This document shows, piece after piece, positions 27,244 through 34,630 of a stretch of DNA of 64,000 nt. This DNA comes from Bacteroidaceae bacterium (GTDB taxonomy: Bacteria > Bacteroidota > Bacteroidia > Bacteroidales > Barnesiellaceae_A). Position 1 is the stretch's first letter; the number at the start of each line of letters is the position of its first letter. The DNA is taken from assembly GCA_017410245.1 (NCBI GenBank), contig JAFQRE010000034.1, positions 53,848 through 117,847 of the forward strand, in the 5' to 3' direction. The position numbers were made by a program, and so were the translations under genes. Below the pieces are notes generated by a model. It worked only from the letters and a program-made list of their open reading frames with translations. It was not told the origin of the DNA and ran no database searches.

Positions 27244-28302
27244 TTATGCTTTTTCTTCGGTTGTGGCTGTTGTGTTATTATCATTCTCGCGTTGAGCCGA
27301 TGTGGGTTGTGCTACCGATGCTGCCATAGGGTTATACATATTGATAGTCATGGCAGTTATCATCTTCTCATACACCGAGTTGAGTTGTTGTATATATTGA
27401 GTCATCTTCTCGGTCTCACGACAATAACGGTCGCTATCGCCCATAGCCGACTCATACATACGGCTTATGTTCTTGATACCGGCATTTACACGATCGATGT
27501 TGTCGAGTTGCGAACTTACACTCTTTAACTGTATCTCGTAGATGGTATTCAAGCCATTGATATTGCGGTTGAGAGTCTCCATTTGCTCAACGTAGCCGGT
27601 AGATTGCTCATTGAGGCCATCTGAGTTGGAAGTAATAGCCTGATATGAATTGAGCAACGTATTGGAAACCTGAGTGAGCGACTCGGTAGCTGTACGCAAC
27701 TGATCCATTTGAGTCGATATAGCAGCCAATTGCGAGAGGTATTGTTGAGTAGCATCGGTAAGCTCGGCCATACGCGAGAGTTGGTCGGCAGCTGCCGACA
27801 TCTTCTGTATGCTCTCACTGAGGCTTCTTGAGTCTTCTTCACTGAGGTCTATACCCTCGGGTATGCCAACAGCACGACGAGCATCGGTGGGACTGACAGG
27901 AGTAGAACCTATATTGCTACCTCCCACTACATCGCCCACTACACCGCCTGTAGGCGAGCCATTGATAATGACAGTACCACCATTGCCACCAACGATGCCA
28001 CCACCGCCACCACCAAATTGCGGACGGTCTTCCTCATCGCGTGTAGCCAATACGGGGAATACGTCTTCCCAATGATACGACTTGCCAGGATTGTCGAAGG
28101 CCGATAGTATAAACATTACCACCTCGGTACCCATACCCAACGATAGCAAGAAGTTACCTCCGGGCAGGTGAAGAATCTTGAACAATGCACCCCAAATAAC
28201 GATGGCTGCACCTATACTATATGCAAAGTTAAAGAAACGTTGTCCGCGATCGCTCGACAAGAACTCTGCTATTTTATTCTTATATTTTTTATACTTTCCC
28301 AT
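27244..28302 (-). CDS. gldL: gliding/T9SS motor protein GldL (PorL)
   Basis: A 352-residue inner-membrane stator partner of GldM. Two membrane segments lie near residues 22-42 and 48-67; the second includes the conserved Glu in LGMGTEVVMFILSAF that takes part in proton translocation in the family. A cytoplasmic tail of about 280 residues follows with a Gly-rich spacer (about 95-135) and a long coiled coil (about 160-300). The Gly-rich spacer is longer than I expect for the family. Overlaps no neighbour; gldM begins 5 bases downstream. Confidence 0.96.
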   Translation of the reverse strand: MGKYKKYKNKIAEFLSSDRGQRFFNFAYSIGAAIVIWGALFKILHLPGGNFLLSLGMGTEVVMFILSAFDNPGKSYHWEDVFPVLATRDEEDRPQFGGGGGGIVGGNGGTVIINGSPTGGVVGDVVGGSNIGSTPVSPTDARRAVGIPEGIDLSEEDSRSLSESIQKMSAAADQLSRMAELTDATQQYLSQLAAISTQMDQLRTATESLTQVSNTLLNSYQAITSNSDGLNEQSTGYVEQMETLNRNINGLNTIYEIQLKSVSSQLDNIDRVNAGIKNISRMYESAMGDSDRYCRETEKMTQYIQQLNSVYEKMITAMTINMYNPMAASVAQPTSAQRENDNNTTATTEEKA

Positions 28303-28337
28303 TTCTCAAGGTTGATATATCTGATTATACTATTCTA

Positions 28338-29759
28338 TTATTTACTACGACCTTTGGCAAAGCCCACTTGCGTGCGCACGCAACGGAAACCGATATATGA
28401 GCGTTGCTCGTTCTGATATTCCCACATACGCAAGTCGGCACGCACATAGTGCGACACATCTTTCCACGAGCCACCACGCACTATCTTACGTTTCATGCGA
28501 TAGGGGTCTTCCTTGGCGGCGTTGTATTTATACTCGGGATTCATATCGCTGGTAATGTGGCTCAAAGCCTCGTTGTATGAGGTAGAAGTCCACTCCGACA
28601 CGTTACCGGCCATATCATACAAGCCAAAGTCGTTGGGGGTGTATGTACCCACTCGAGCTGTGATAAGATGTCCGTCACGCACATAGTCGCCATCACCGGG
28701 CTTGAAGTTGGCATAGAAACAGCCTCTGTCATCGACCGACTCTGTTCCCGACCAAGGATACATATTCTTGCTATCGCCCATGCGAGCAGCATATTCCCAC
28801 TCGGCCTCGGTAGGCAGACGATAGGGCTCTACAATGATAGGCGCACCGCCCAACGATGCCATATAATATTGTGTACGCCACTGACAGAAGGCATTGGCCT
28901 GATCCCACGACACTCCCACTACAGGATAGTCGTTGTAGCCCGAGTGAGCAAAATACATGCGCACATAAGGCTCGTTGTAGGCATTGTCGAAGTCGTTGAT
29001 CCACACTGTAGTATCGGGATAGATATTGACAATATAGGTATTCAGGAAGTCAAACTCGCTCGACAACTGACGGGTTATAGTCTCGCGATGTATCTTGCCA
29101 TCTTCGTCGATATAAGCAGTATCTTTCGATATCATGATTATCTCATCATAATCTACAGGCACATCGGTGTTGAGGTTGCGCAACTCGGGGTTGAGGCGAT
29201 TGCGACGCTTCGATGCCTCGGTATAGTCATACACCTCGTAGCGATAGTTGAGTTGTGCCACATCGAGTTCCTTACGACCGGTAATGGGGTTGGTACGATA
29301 TACGCTCTCTATAGCGCGTGCCTCATCTTCATTGGGGTTGCGCCAGGGTATAGGACGGTCCCAATTGAGATAGGGCTTAATAGGATTACCCTCTTTATCC
29401 TCTTCGATCTTGAAGATTTCGTTGCCACCGTATGCGGGGTCGGCAAGGCGTTCGCGAATGATAGAGTCGCGCACCCAAAATACAAATTGCTTATACTTTG
29501 AGTTGGTAATCTCGGTCTCGTCCATATAGAAGGCATCTACCGATATGCCATGAGCATCTTCGGCCACGCCCCACAAACTATCGTTTTGTGCAGGACCCAT
29601 TTCATAGGCACCACGGCCCACCAACACCATTCCATAAGGCGCAGGCTCGGCCCATGAAATACCGCTGACACCGGTCACCTCGCCCGAGTTTTGGGCACTG
29701 GGAGCACAAGCTACCATGAGCGTTGCCGCGGCTATTAAAGACATCAAACTTTTTTTCAT
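28338..29759 (-). CDS. gldK: T9SS lipoprotein GldK (PorK)
   Basis: A 473-residue outer-membrane lipoprotein and main ring component with GldN. It has a signal peptide with lipobox LMVAC (about residue 18) and an FGE-sulfatase/SUMF1 fold over about 35-465, with the family landmarks VGVSWDQANAFCQWR, RLPTEAEWEYAARMG, GLYDMAGNVSEWT, VRGGSWKDVS and GFRCVR. The sulfatase-modifying activity is lost in this family. Second gene of the operon, 3 bases downstream of the PorP/SprF-like gene. Confidence 0.96.
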   Translation of the reverse strand: MKKSLMSLIAAATLMVACAPSAQNSGEVTGVSGISWAEPAPYGMVLVGRGAYEMGPAQNDSLWGVAEDAHGISVDAFYMDETEITNSKYKQFVFWVRDSIIRERLADPAYGGNEIFKIEEDKEGNPIKPYLNWDRPIPWRNPNEDEARAIESVYRTNPITGRKELDVAQLNYRYEVYDYTEASKRRNRLNPELRNLNTDVPVDYDEIIMISKDTAYIDEDGKIHRETITRQLSSEFDFLNTYIVNIYPDTTVWINDFDNAYNEPYVRMYFAHSGYNDYPVVGVSWDQANAFCQWRTQYYMASLGGAPIIVEPYRLPTEAEWEYAARMGDSKNMYPWSGTESVDDRGCFYANFKPGDGDYVRDGHLITARVGTYTPNDFGLYDMAGNVSEWTSTSYNEALSHITSDMNPEYKYNAAKEDPYRMKRKIVRGGSWKDVSHYVRADLRMWEYQNEQRSYIGFRCVRTQVGFAKGRSK

Positions 29760-29762
29760 AAC

Positions 29763-30746
29763 TTACAGTATGCGAATACTTTTATGTTTGGTTTTATTTT
29801 TATCCGATAAATCTAACTTCATGCTATATCCCACAAACACCTCATGACTACCACTGCTGGCTTTCAGTATGGCCGACACCGGCAAGTCATACGAATATCC
29901 GAGGATAAAACCCTTAAACTCAGCGCCCAACATGATTGACACAGCATCGTTCCATCGGTAACCTAAGCCACCCCAGAAGAGCTTGTTGTAACGCAATCGC
30001 ACCGTCGCTTCGGCTGTAAATACATTCAAGTCGGTCGATACCATCATCGAGGGCTGTATTTCATATAACGGATTTTTTAACGGTATATTGCCTCCTGCCA
30101 TAAAATAAAATTGTCGAGGCACAAAAAACTCAAATCCGTTTTCATTGCCACCGGCACTGCCGGTATCTTCATAGCGTATAGTAGGCTCGGTGAGGTGCGT
30201 GGCCGAGAGGCCCAAATAGAAGCGAGGGTGTACATAATATACACCAAATGCCGCATCAAAAGCCATGCCCGACACCTCGGTAGTGGGTATATCTTCGTCC
30301 TCGCCCGGCGGGGTATGATGGTCGCTGCTGGGTATCTCAACCTTTGTTCCATCGAACTTCTGATCTACCATACCGAGCTGTACGCCAAAGCAAAGGAAAC
30401 TCTTTTTTATCTTGAGCTTGTAAGCATACTGTGCGCCAAACACCATGTTGGAGAAAAGACCCTCTTGCGTACTGCTGAAGGCCAAACCTATACCATGATG
30501 TCCTCCCAAAAATCGCAATGGCATATCGGCCCTGCCCCAGAACGACGACGGAGCACCCTCTATACCTATCCACTGCTGGCGTGTACCCACCATGATATTC
30601 ATCTTTTCGCCCTGCCCCACAGCTCCGGCATTGTAGTACGAAGGTACAGCCCAATACTGCGAGAGCTGTATATCGGACTGCGCCCATGCCACAACAGGTA
30701 GCAGTGCGATAACTATCAAGATGATATGTCGTACAATACAGCGCAT
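29763..30746 (-). CDS. PorP/SprF family outer-membrane protein
   Basis: A 327-residue outer-membrane beta-barrel protein of the T9SS-associated PorP/SprF family, which anchors secreted cargo or works with the ring. It has a signal peptide ending VAWAQ and the opening DIQLSQYW, a strong family marker, followed by repeats of amphipathic strands and a C-terminal aromatic strand region. First gene of the T9SS operon. I use the ATG at 30746; the ATG at 30764 is possible. Confidence 0.93.
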   Translation of the reverse strand: MRCIVRHIILIVIALLPVVAWAQSDIQLSQYWAVPSYYNAGAVGQGEKMNIMVGTRQQWIGIEGAPSSFWGRADMPLRFLGGHHGIGLAFSSTQEGLFSNMVFGAQYAYKLKIKKSFLCFGVQLGMVDQKFDGTKVEIPSSDHHTPPGEDEDIPTTEVSGMAFDAAFGVYYVHPRFYLGLSATHLTEPTIRYEDTGSAGGNENGFEFFVPRQFYFMAGGNIPLKNPLYEIQPSMMVSTDLNVFTAEATVRLRYNKLFWGGLGYRWNDAVSIMLGAEFKGFILGYSYDLPVSAILKASSGSHEVFVGYSMKLDLSDKNKTKHKSIRIL

Positions 30747-30916
30747 AGACTTATAATATACCATCTATAATAACTACAAAAAAGGGATAAAATTGTATGA
30801 AATGATATTTTTTTGTTTCGCGCGCAAAAATGCCCTTATTATGAATACTATAATGTATAAAATAAATTAATACCAAAATTAAGTAGCAAATCAGATACTC
30901 TTATCAAAAATATTTA

Positions 30917-30924
30917 TAACTTTG
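30917..30924 (+). promoter_or_regulatory. -7 element for 6S-like RNA
   Basis: TAACTTTG on the plus strand, about 7 bases before the probable RNA 5' end near 30931. No clear -33 element. Confidence 0.6.
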
Positions 30925-30930
30925 CGATGT

Positions 30931-31178
30931 TCTCAAGCGGAGAACATACATTTTAGTTTAAGAGCGTTATTGACACTTACCTTTGATAATCAGATTCTCG
31001 CAAAATTTGACTATAGATTAAGGGTGACGGCAACAACGCTCACGTCAGTTGTTATATACATACCATCAGGGAATGTTATATACTTATAGGCGTGAGCTAC
31101 TGTTGCTTATCCAATCTATAGGCAATGCGAGAAGCCCGATTATCGGATAAGCGAAATACAGTCCTCACGCCCTTTTTG
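30931..31178 (+). ncRNA. ssrS: 6S-like RNA (long imperfect hairpin, Bacteroidales-1-like)
   Basis: Non-coding stretch of about 250 bases that folds into one long interrupted hairpin: CTTACC-GATAATC (30976-30991) with GATTATC-GGATAAG (31138-31151), TTCTCGCA (30995-31002) with TGCGAGAA (31126-31133), CTATAGATT (31011-31019) with AATCTATAG (31113-31121), GCAACA (31030-31035) with TGTTGC (31101-31106), and GCTCACG (31038-31044) with CGTGAGC (31091-31097). The interruptions make internal bulges, as in 6S RNA, which binds housekeeping RNA polymerase in stationary phase. It starts after a promoter element and ends at CTCACGCCC followed by five T. The Bacteroidota 6S-like family is also known as Bacteroidales-1; that link is from memory. 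Gene symbol is tentative. Confidence 0.6.
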
Positions 31179-31228
31179 TATACTTAATATTTCCAATCGA
31201 GGATTGATGGAATTTAGGAGAATTTACC

Positions 31229-31600
31229 ATGACTTTCACAAACCAAGAGTTAGCAGCTATTTTAAAACTAGCACAAGTAATCGCAAAAGCAGATGGCAAA
31301 GTAACAGATTCGGAAACTACATTAATGGCATTAGAGTTATCTCGTTTTGGTGTATCAGAAGTAAAAGGAGAGTTGATAATTGCACTATCTAATATTATGG
31401 ATACAGCAGATGCTACTAACATAATTTCAAGAATGACTGACGAAGAAAAAAAATATGTGGCAGCATATTTAGGCACTATGATTTTTGTTGATGGAGAGAT
31501 AGATAAAAAAGAATTAATTCTCTGGAACGTTTTTTCTCAGATATGCAAACTACCTGAAATGAACATCAAAGATGCTTTAGAATTTATGAGAAATATGTAA
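31229..31600 (+). CDS. TerB-like family protein
   Basis: A 123-residue all-helical protein with two metal-binding-type motifs, ADGKVTDSE (about residues 20-28) and VDGEIDKKE (about 85-93), a hallmark of TerB/DjlA-N-type domains. In TerB these acidic residues bind metal and the protein acts in membrane-associated stress or phage-defence complexes; its role here is unknown. It has a canonical Shine-Dalgarno AGGAG 9 bases before the ATG, rare in this phylum. First gene of an AT-rich five-gene cluster just after the 6S-like RNA; codon use favours AGA for Arg, unlike neighbours. Confidence 0.78.
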   Translation: MTFTNQELAAILKLAQVIAKADGKVTDSETTLMALELSRFGVSEVKGELIIALSNIMDTADATNIISRMTDEEKKYVAAYLGTMIFVDGEIDKKELILWNVFSQICKLPEMNIKDALEFMRNM

Positions 31601-31632
31601 ATACATTTAACACAATCATAAATATATTTATT

Positions 31633-31914
31633 ATGGGCTTTTTTAATATGATGACAAGTATTGGGAGAATTAACAACCTCCTAAAAGAAGCTGAACATGA
31701 AATTCTTCTCATTGCTCAAATGAAAAGAAATAACACATCTTCAAATCTAATTCATATAGAGATACAACAATTGGGACGAATCTACAATGAAATATATAAT
31801 CTAACACAAAATAGTTCGGGCGCAAGAACCGCTGTATATGAATTTGTTGGACGCAAAATGAGATCTTGGGAAGTACTAAATGTCATTAAAGCAAGCATGA
31901 TTATGAATTCTTAA
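31633..31914 (+). CDS. small helical protein of the TerB cluster
   Basis: A 93-residue protein, not recognised. It is predicted helical with heptad-like spacing of Leu/Ile in residues 10-60, and ends with a FVGRKMRSWEVLNVIKAS segment that resembles FMGRTVDCWNGERIG of the next gene, so the two may be distant paralogues. It follows the TerB-like gene by 32 bases with no Shine-Dalgarno. AT-rich, with codon use like the rest of the cluster. Confidence 0.65.
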   Translation: MGFFNMMTSIGRINNLLKEAEHEILLIAQMKRNNTSSNLIHIEIQQLGRIYNEIYNLTQNSSGARTAVYEFVGRKMRSWEVLNVIKASMIMNS

Positions 31915-31926
31915 AAACTGCTGACT

Positions 31927-32259
31927 ATGAATATATTTTCATCAAACGAAGATAAAGCCGTAGAATTAATTGATAAAATTAATCTTAGGATAAAACAGAT
32001 AAGAGAATTAATGAGAAGTTCCTCTGAAGATAGACTAACGTATTTAACAGCTCCAGCTGCTAAAGCGCTATTTAGAGAAGCTGAAAACTATTGGCGAGAT
32101 TATAAGAGGTTAGTATCTACCATGAATAGCATGCAATCGACATTATTTATGGGAAGAACTGTTGATTGCTGGAATGGTGAGCGTATAGGAGTATTTATGT
32201 GGCAAGAGTACTTCTCTGATGTTTACCGAGCTTTATCCATCGAATTTACTAAATTATAA
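31927..32259 (+). CDS. small helical protein of the TerB cluster
   Basis: A 110-residue protein, not recognised. Two helical regions rich in Arg and Glu (residues 8-35 and 45-70) are followed by a motif with GR, W and G (FMGRTVDCWNGERIGVFMW). It shares this motif with the preceding gene, which suggests duplication. No signal peptide or membrane segment. It follows by 12 bases, so the genes are probably co-transcribed. Confidence 0.65.
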   Translation: MNIFSSNEDKAVELIDKINLRIKQIRELMRSSSEDRLTYLTAPAAKALFREAENYWRDYKRLVSTMNSMQSTLFMGRTVDCWNGERIGVFMWQEYFSDVYRALSIEFTKL

Positions 32260-32280
32260 ATTAAAAGAAAGGAGTATTAT

Positions 32281-32478
32281 ATGTGGTTTTGGATCATCGT
32301 AATAGCTGCTATTATCGGTGCAATAATAGGCTATATAAATGATAACGGTAAAGAAGGCGGCGCTGCAGCAGGTGGCTGTATGGGGGCAATGTTCGCAGGC
32401 AATTGTTTATTCCAATTAGCAATTACTGCTATATGTATTATCGGAATAATATGGCTATTTGGAGTAATTTTTGGATAA
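32281..32478 (+). CDS. small glycine-rich membrane protein of the TerB cluster
   Basis: A 65-residue protein that is almost all hydrophobic: two membrane segments (about residues 2-20 and 43-64) flank a glycine/alanine-rich loop with NGKEGGAAAGGCMG. Such small glycine-zipper proteins often oligomerise in membranes, but no function is recognised. It has a clear AAAGGAG Shine-Dalgarno 7 bases before the ATG. Its placement between soluble helical proteins and a coiled-coil membrane protein suggests a membrane-associated complex. Confidence 0.7.
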   Translation: MWFWIIVIAAIIGAIIGYINDNGKEGGAAAGGCMGAMFAGNCLFQLAITAICIIGIIWLFGVIFG

Positions 32479-32499
32479 AAGTATGTAATATAAATCTCT

Positions 32500-33531
32500 A
32501 TGAAATCGTTCATTACAACATTCTTCCAAAAGAATAATATCTCTAAAACAGACATAAAAATAAACAACTTTTTATGCAATAAGACTTGGTATATTTTTAA
32601 TGAAGATACTCGCAAAGAGATTTATATATTCCGAGAAAACAACGAACTCGTTATCGCTGTTGACGGCAAAGTAACTCGGGGGAAGTGGGAATATATTGCA
32701 GAGAACCATTCAGTAATTATAGATGCTGATGGTAAATCGGTAATGCTTCACCCCACTTTCATCGACAACAACATTTTTGTGCTCCAATTAGATGGCAAAA
32801 ATGAATTTGCATTTCTCATCGAGGAGTCAAAAGTTTTAAATAGTCCTTTTCGCAAGCTAAGCGACATATACAGCTACTTTGATAATTTACAAAGGCAAAT
32901 AGAACAAGAAAAAGAAGCGAAGAAACAAAGACTACTTTTGCAAAAAATAGAGGAAGAAAGAGAAGAACAAAGAAGACTCGAAAGGATAAAAGAGGAGGAA
33001 GAAAATCGTCTTTTAAAAGAAAGAAGACTTAAATGGTGGAATGAGAATAAAGCAAAGTTCTTGAGCAATGAAAAAAAATATATAAAACTTGTAGAGGAAT
33101 ATCATAAGATCGTAAAAAAAAGGGACTGTAATCTCTTTTTTGGGAGTTGTAATTTAGCAACATTAATAATTATCTGCTGCTTGGTAGATTTTACAGAAAC
33201 AGATATTGGGCTTGTTTATAAATTTGGGCCAATGCTATTAGCATACTGGGGTATACTCTACACTAACAACAAAGCTATTAAAATTACTTTAATAGCTTAT
33301 TGTATTATACTTTTTCTAACTCCTTTATTCAATGTGTCAATTGAGATAGAAATTATTGCTTTTAGCATAGCTATGGCCATTTCTGCGCTCTGCGGATATG
33401 TATATATACTTTATCTAATAATATATTTTAATGATAATCCTATAAATAATAAAACCAAAGAAATATTCGATTTAGAAGAAGAAATTAAAAACAATCTTAT
33501 AAATGGCAAATATGATCATTTAATTTTTTGA
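32500..33531 (+). CDS. large coiled-coil membrane protein of the TerB cluster
   Basis: A 343-residue protein in three parts. Residues 1-115 form a beta-rich domain with WYIFNEDTRKEIYIFREN and GKVTRGKWEY, resembling a recurrent Bacteroidales sensor-like or lipocalin-like domain, not named by me. Residues 125-185 are a charged coiled coil (Glu/Arg/Lys-rich). Residues about 215-305 contain three to four hydrophobic segments, and the tail is charged. Last gene of the AT-rich cluster. Its layout suggests that the coil links a cytoplasmic domain to a membrane anchor. Confidence 0.68.
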   Translation: MKSFITTFFQKNNISKTDIKINNFLCNKTWYIFNEDTRKEIYIFRENNELVIAVDGKVTRGKWEYIAENHSVIIDADGKSVMLHPTFIDNNIFVLQLDGKNEFAFLIEESKVLNSPFRKLSDIYSYFDNLQRQIEQEKEAKKQRLLLQKIEEEREEQRRLERIKEEEENRLLKERRLKWWNENKAKFLSNEKKYIKLVEEYHKIVKKRDCNLFFGSCNLATLIIICCLVDFTETDIGLVYKFGPMLLAYWGILYTNNKAIKITLIAYCIILFLTPLFNVSIEIEIIAFSIAMAISALCGYVYILYLIIYFNDNPINNKTKEIFDLEEEIKNNLINGKYDHLIF

Positions 33532-33581
33532 AACTTGATGTATATTTGTTCTCATATTTTATAATAGCAACAGCCTATACC

Positions 33582-33992
33582 ATGAAAAAACCTATTCGGA
33601 CTATTTCAATCATTGCCGGAGTCGTATTGACGTTTGCCGGGGCGTGTGCGTTGGTGAAGAAGCCTTCGCCGGAGGATTTTGTCAGCCCGAAGATTACAGA
33701 GGATATTACGGGCGTGGTGTTCCCCGCGCTTGAAATAGACGAAATCTTGAAAGTTGAAGGCCCTGAGACGTTTGACTTCCCGGGCAAAGCTTATTATTGG
33801 GTAAATGCCAATTATAGCGACACCTCCCAATTAGACATATTTTTTGCCTCGATAGATAGTGCCATAGCCAAAGGCGACACTCGTTGGCAAAAGTGTGAAG
33901 GTGGCAAATATCAATTCGATAGCGACTGGGCTGATATTAGTGTTGGAGATAAAGGTATCTTTCTCGACCTCGAATGTCGCTTGTGGGAGTAA
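33582..33992 (+). CDS. exported hypothetical protein
   Basis: A 136-residue protein with an N-terminal hydrophobic stretch (about residues 6-22, ending AGAC) that could be a signal peptide or weak lipobox, followed by a small alpha/beta domain with FPGKAYYWVNA and a C-terminal LDLECRLWE. Not recognised. The ATG at 33582 is chosen because the longer frame starts in the tail of the upstream gene. Base composition is higher in G+C than the preceding cluster, so the AT-rich island probably ends between them. Confidence 0.65.
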   Translation: MKKPIRTISIIAGVVLTFAGACALVKKPSPEDFVSPKITEDITGVVFPALEIDEILKVEGPETFDFPGKAYYWVNANYSDTSQLDIFFASIDSAIAKGDTRWQKCEGGKYQFDSDWADISVGDKGIFLDLECRLWE

Positions 33993-34054
33993 TAAAGAAG
34001 CCCAATATTTTTTTATAGACAAATAGTAATTCATTTTAATAATAAAAAGACATT

Positions 34055-34582
34055 ATGAAAAAGAGCATTTTCACCTCCGTTCTTATGATTTTGGCAATAT
34101 GTAGTGCATGCACATCGAAGGTTAATAAGCAAGAAACAACCACACAAGAAGATGTTGTAGATGTAGAAGAAGTAATAACCAACGAATCCTCTCTCAACGA
34201 AATTCGTTTTGCCGATTGGGGTGATGAAGAGTGGTCGGACAATGAATATATAAAAGCAGTGCGTAAACACATCGACAAATTGAACAATGGGGAGATTACA
34301 GATGAAATGATAGAACCTTTAAAACACTATCTACAAGGAAAATTTGTAATTACCTACATGGAACCCTCGTATTACGGAGGTGCTATGGTACAATTCTTCT
34401 TCATAGACAATCCCGACATTATTTTTAGTTCATGGGTATATAGTTCGGTCGATGTTAGCAATAAAGCAATAACTGACTATGAAGTAAGAGGTAGCATAAC
34501 AATCTCGGATGAATATACCGCCCTCACAAAAGAGGAGGTTATGGAAAATTTGGAGAAAAACCCGCAAATTAGGGTATGGTAA
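34055..34582 (+). CDS. lipoprotein of unknown function
   Basis: A 175-residue exported lipoprotein; the signal peptide ends in a lipobox-like CSAC around residue 17-19. A low-complexity Thr/Glu/Val-rich linker follows (about residues 22-48), then a compact domain with an EWSDNEYIKAVRKHID helix, a beta strand pair at FVITYMEP and FSSWVYSS, and a C-terminal strand. Not recognised. Likely outer-membrane or periplasmic. It follows the exported protein by 62 bases. Confidence 0.7.
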   Translation: MKKSIFTSVLMILAICSACTSKVNKQETTTQEDVVDVEEVITNESSLNEIRFADWGDEEWSDNEYIKAVRKHIDKLNNGEITDEMIEPLKHYLQGKFVITYMEPSYYGGAMVQFFFIDNPDIIFSSWVYSSVDVSNKAITDYEVRGSITISDEYTALTKEEVMENLEKNPQIRVW

Positions 34583-34630
34583 AAAGCTAATCGAGAAATA
34601 CAAATTGTAATATCTTGACTCAGATTTGAA

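Noticed and set aside
30931..31178. tmRNA or tRNA-like gene
   Set aside because: No tRNA-like ends, CCA or tag-coding frame visible; the long central hairpin fits 6S-type RNA better.
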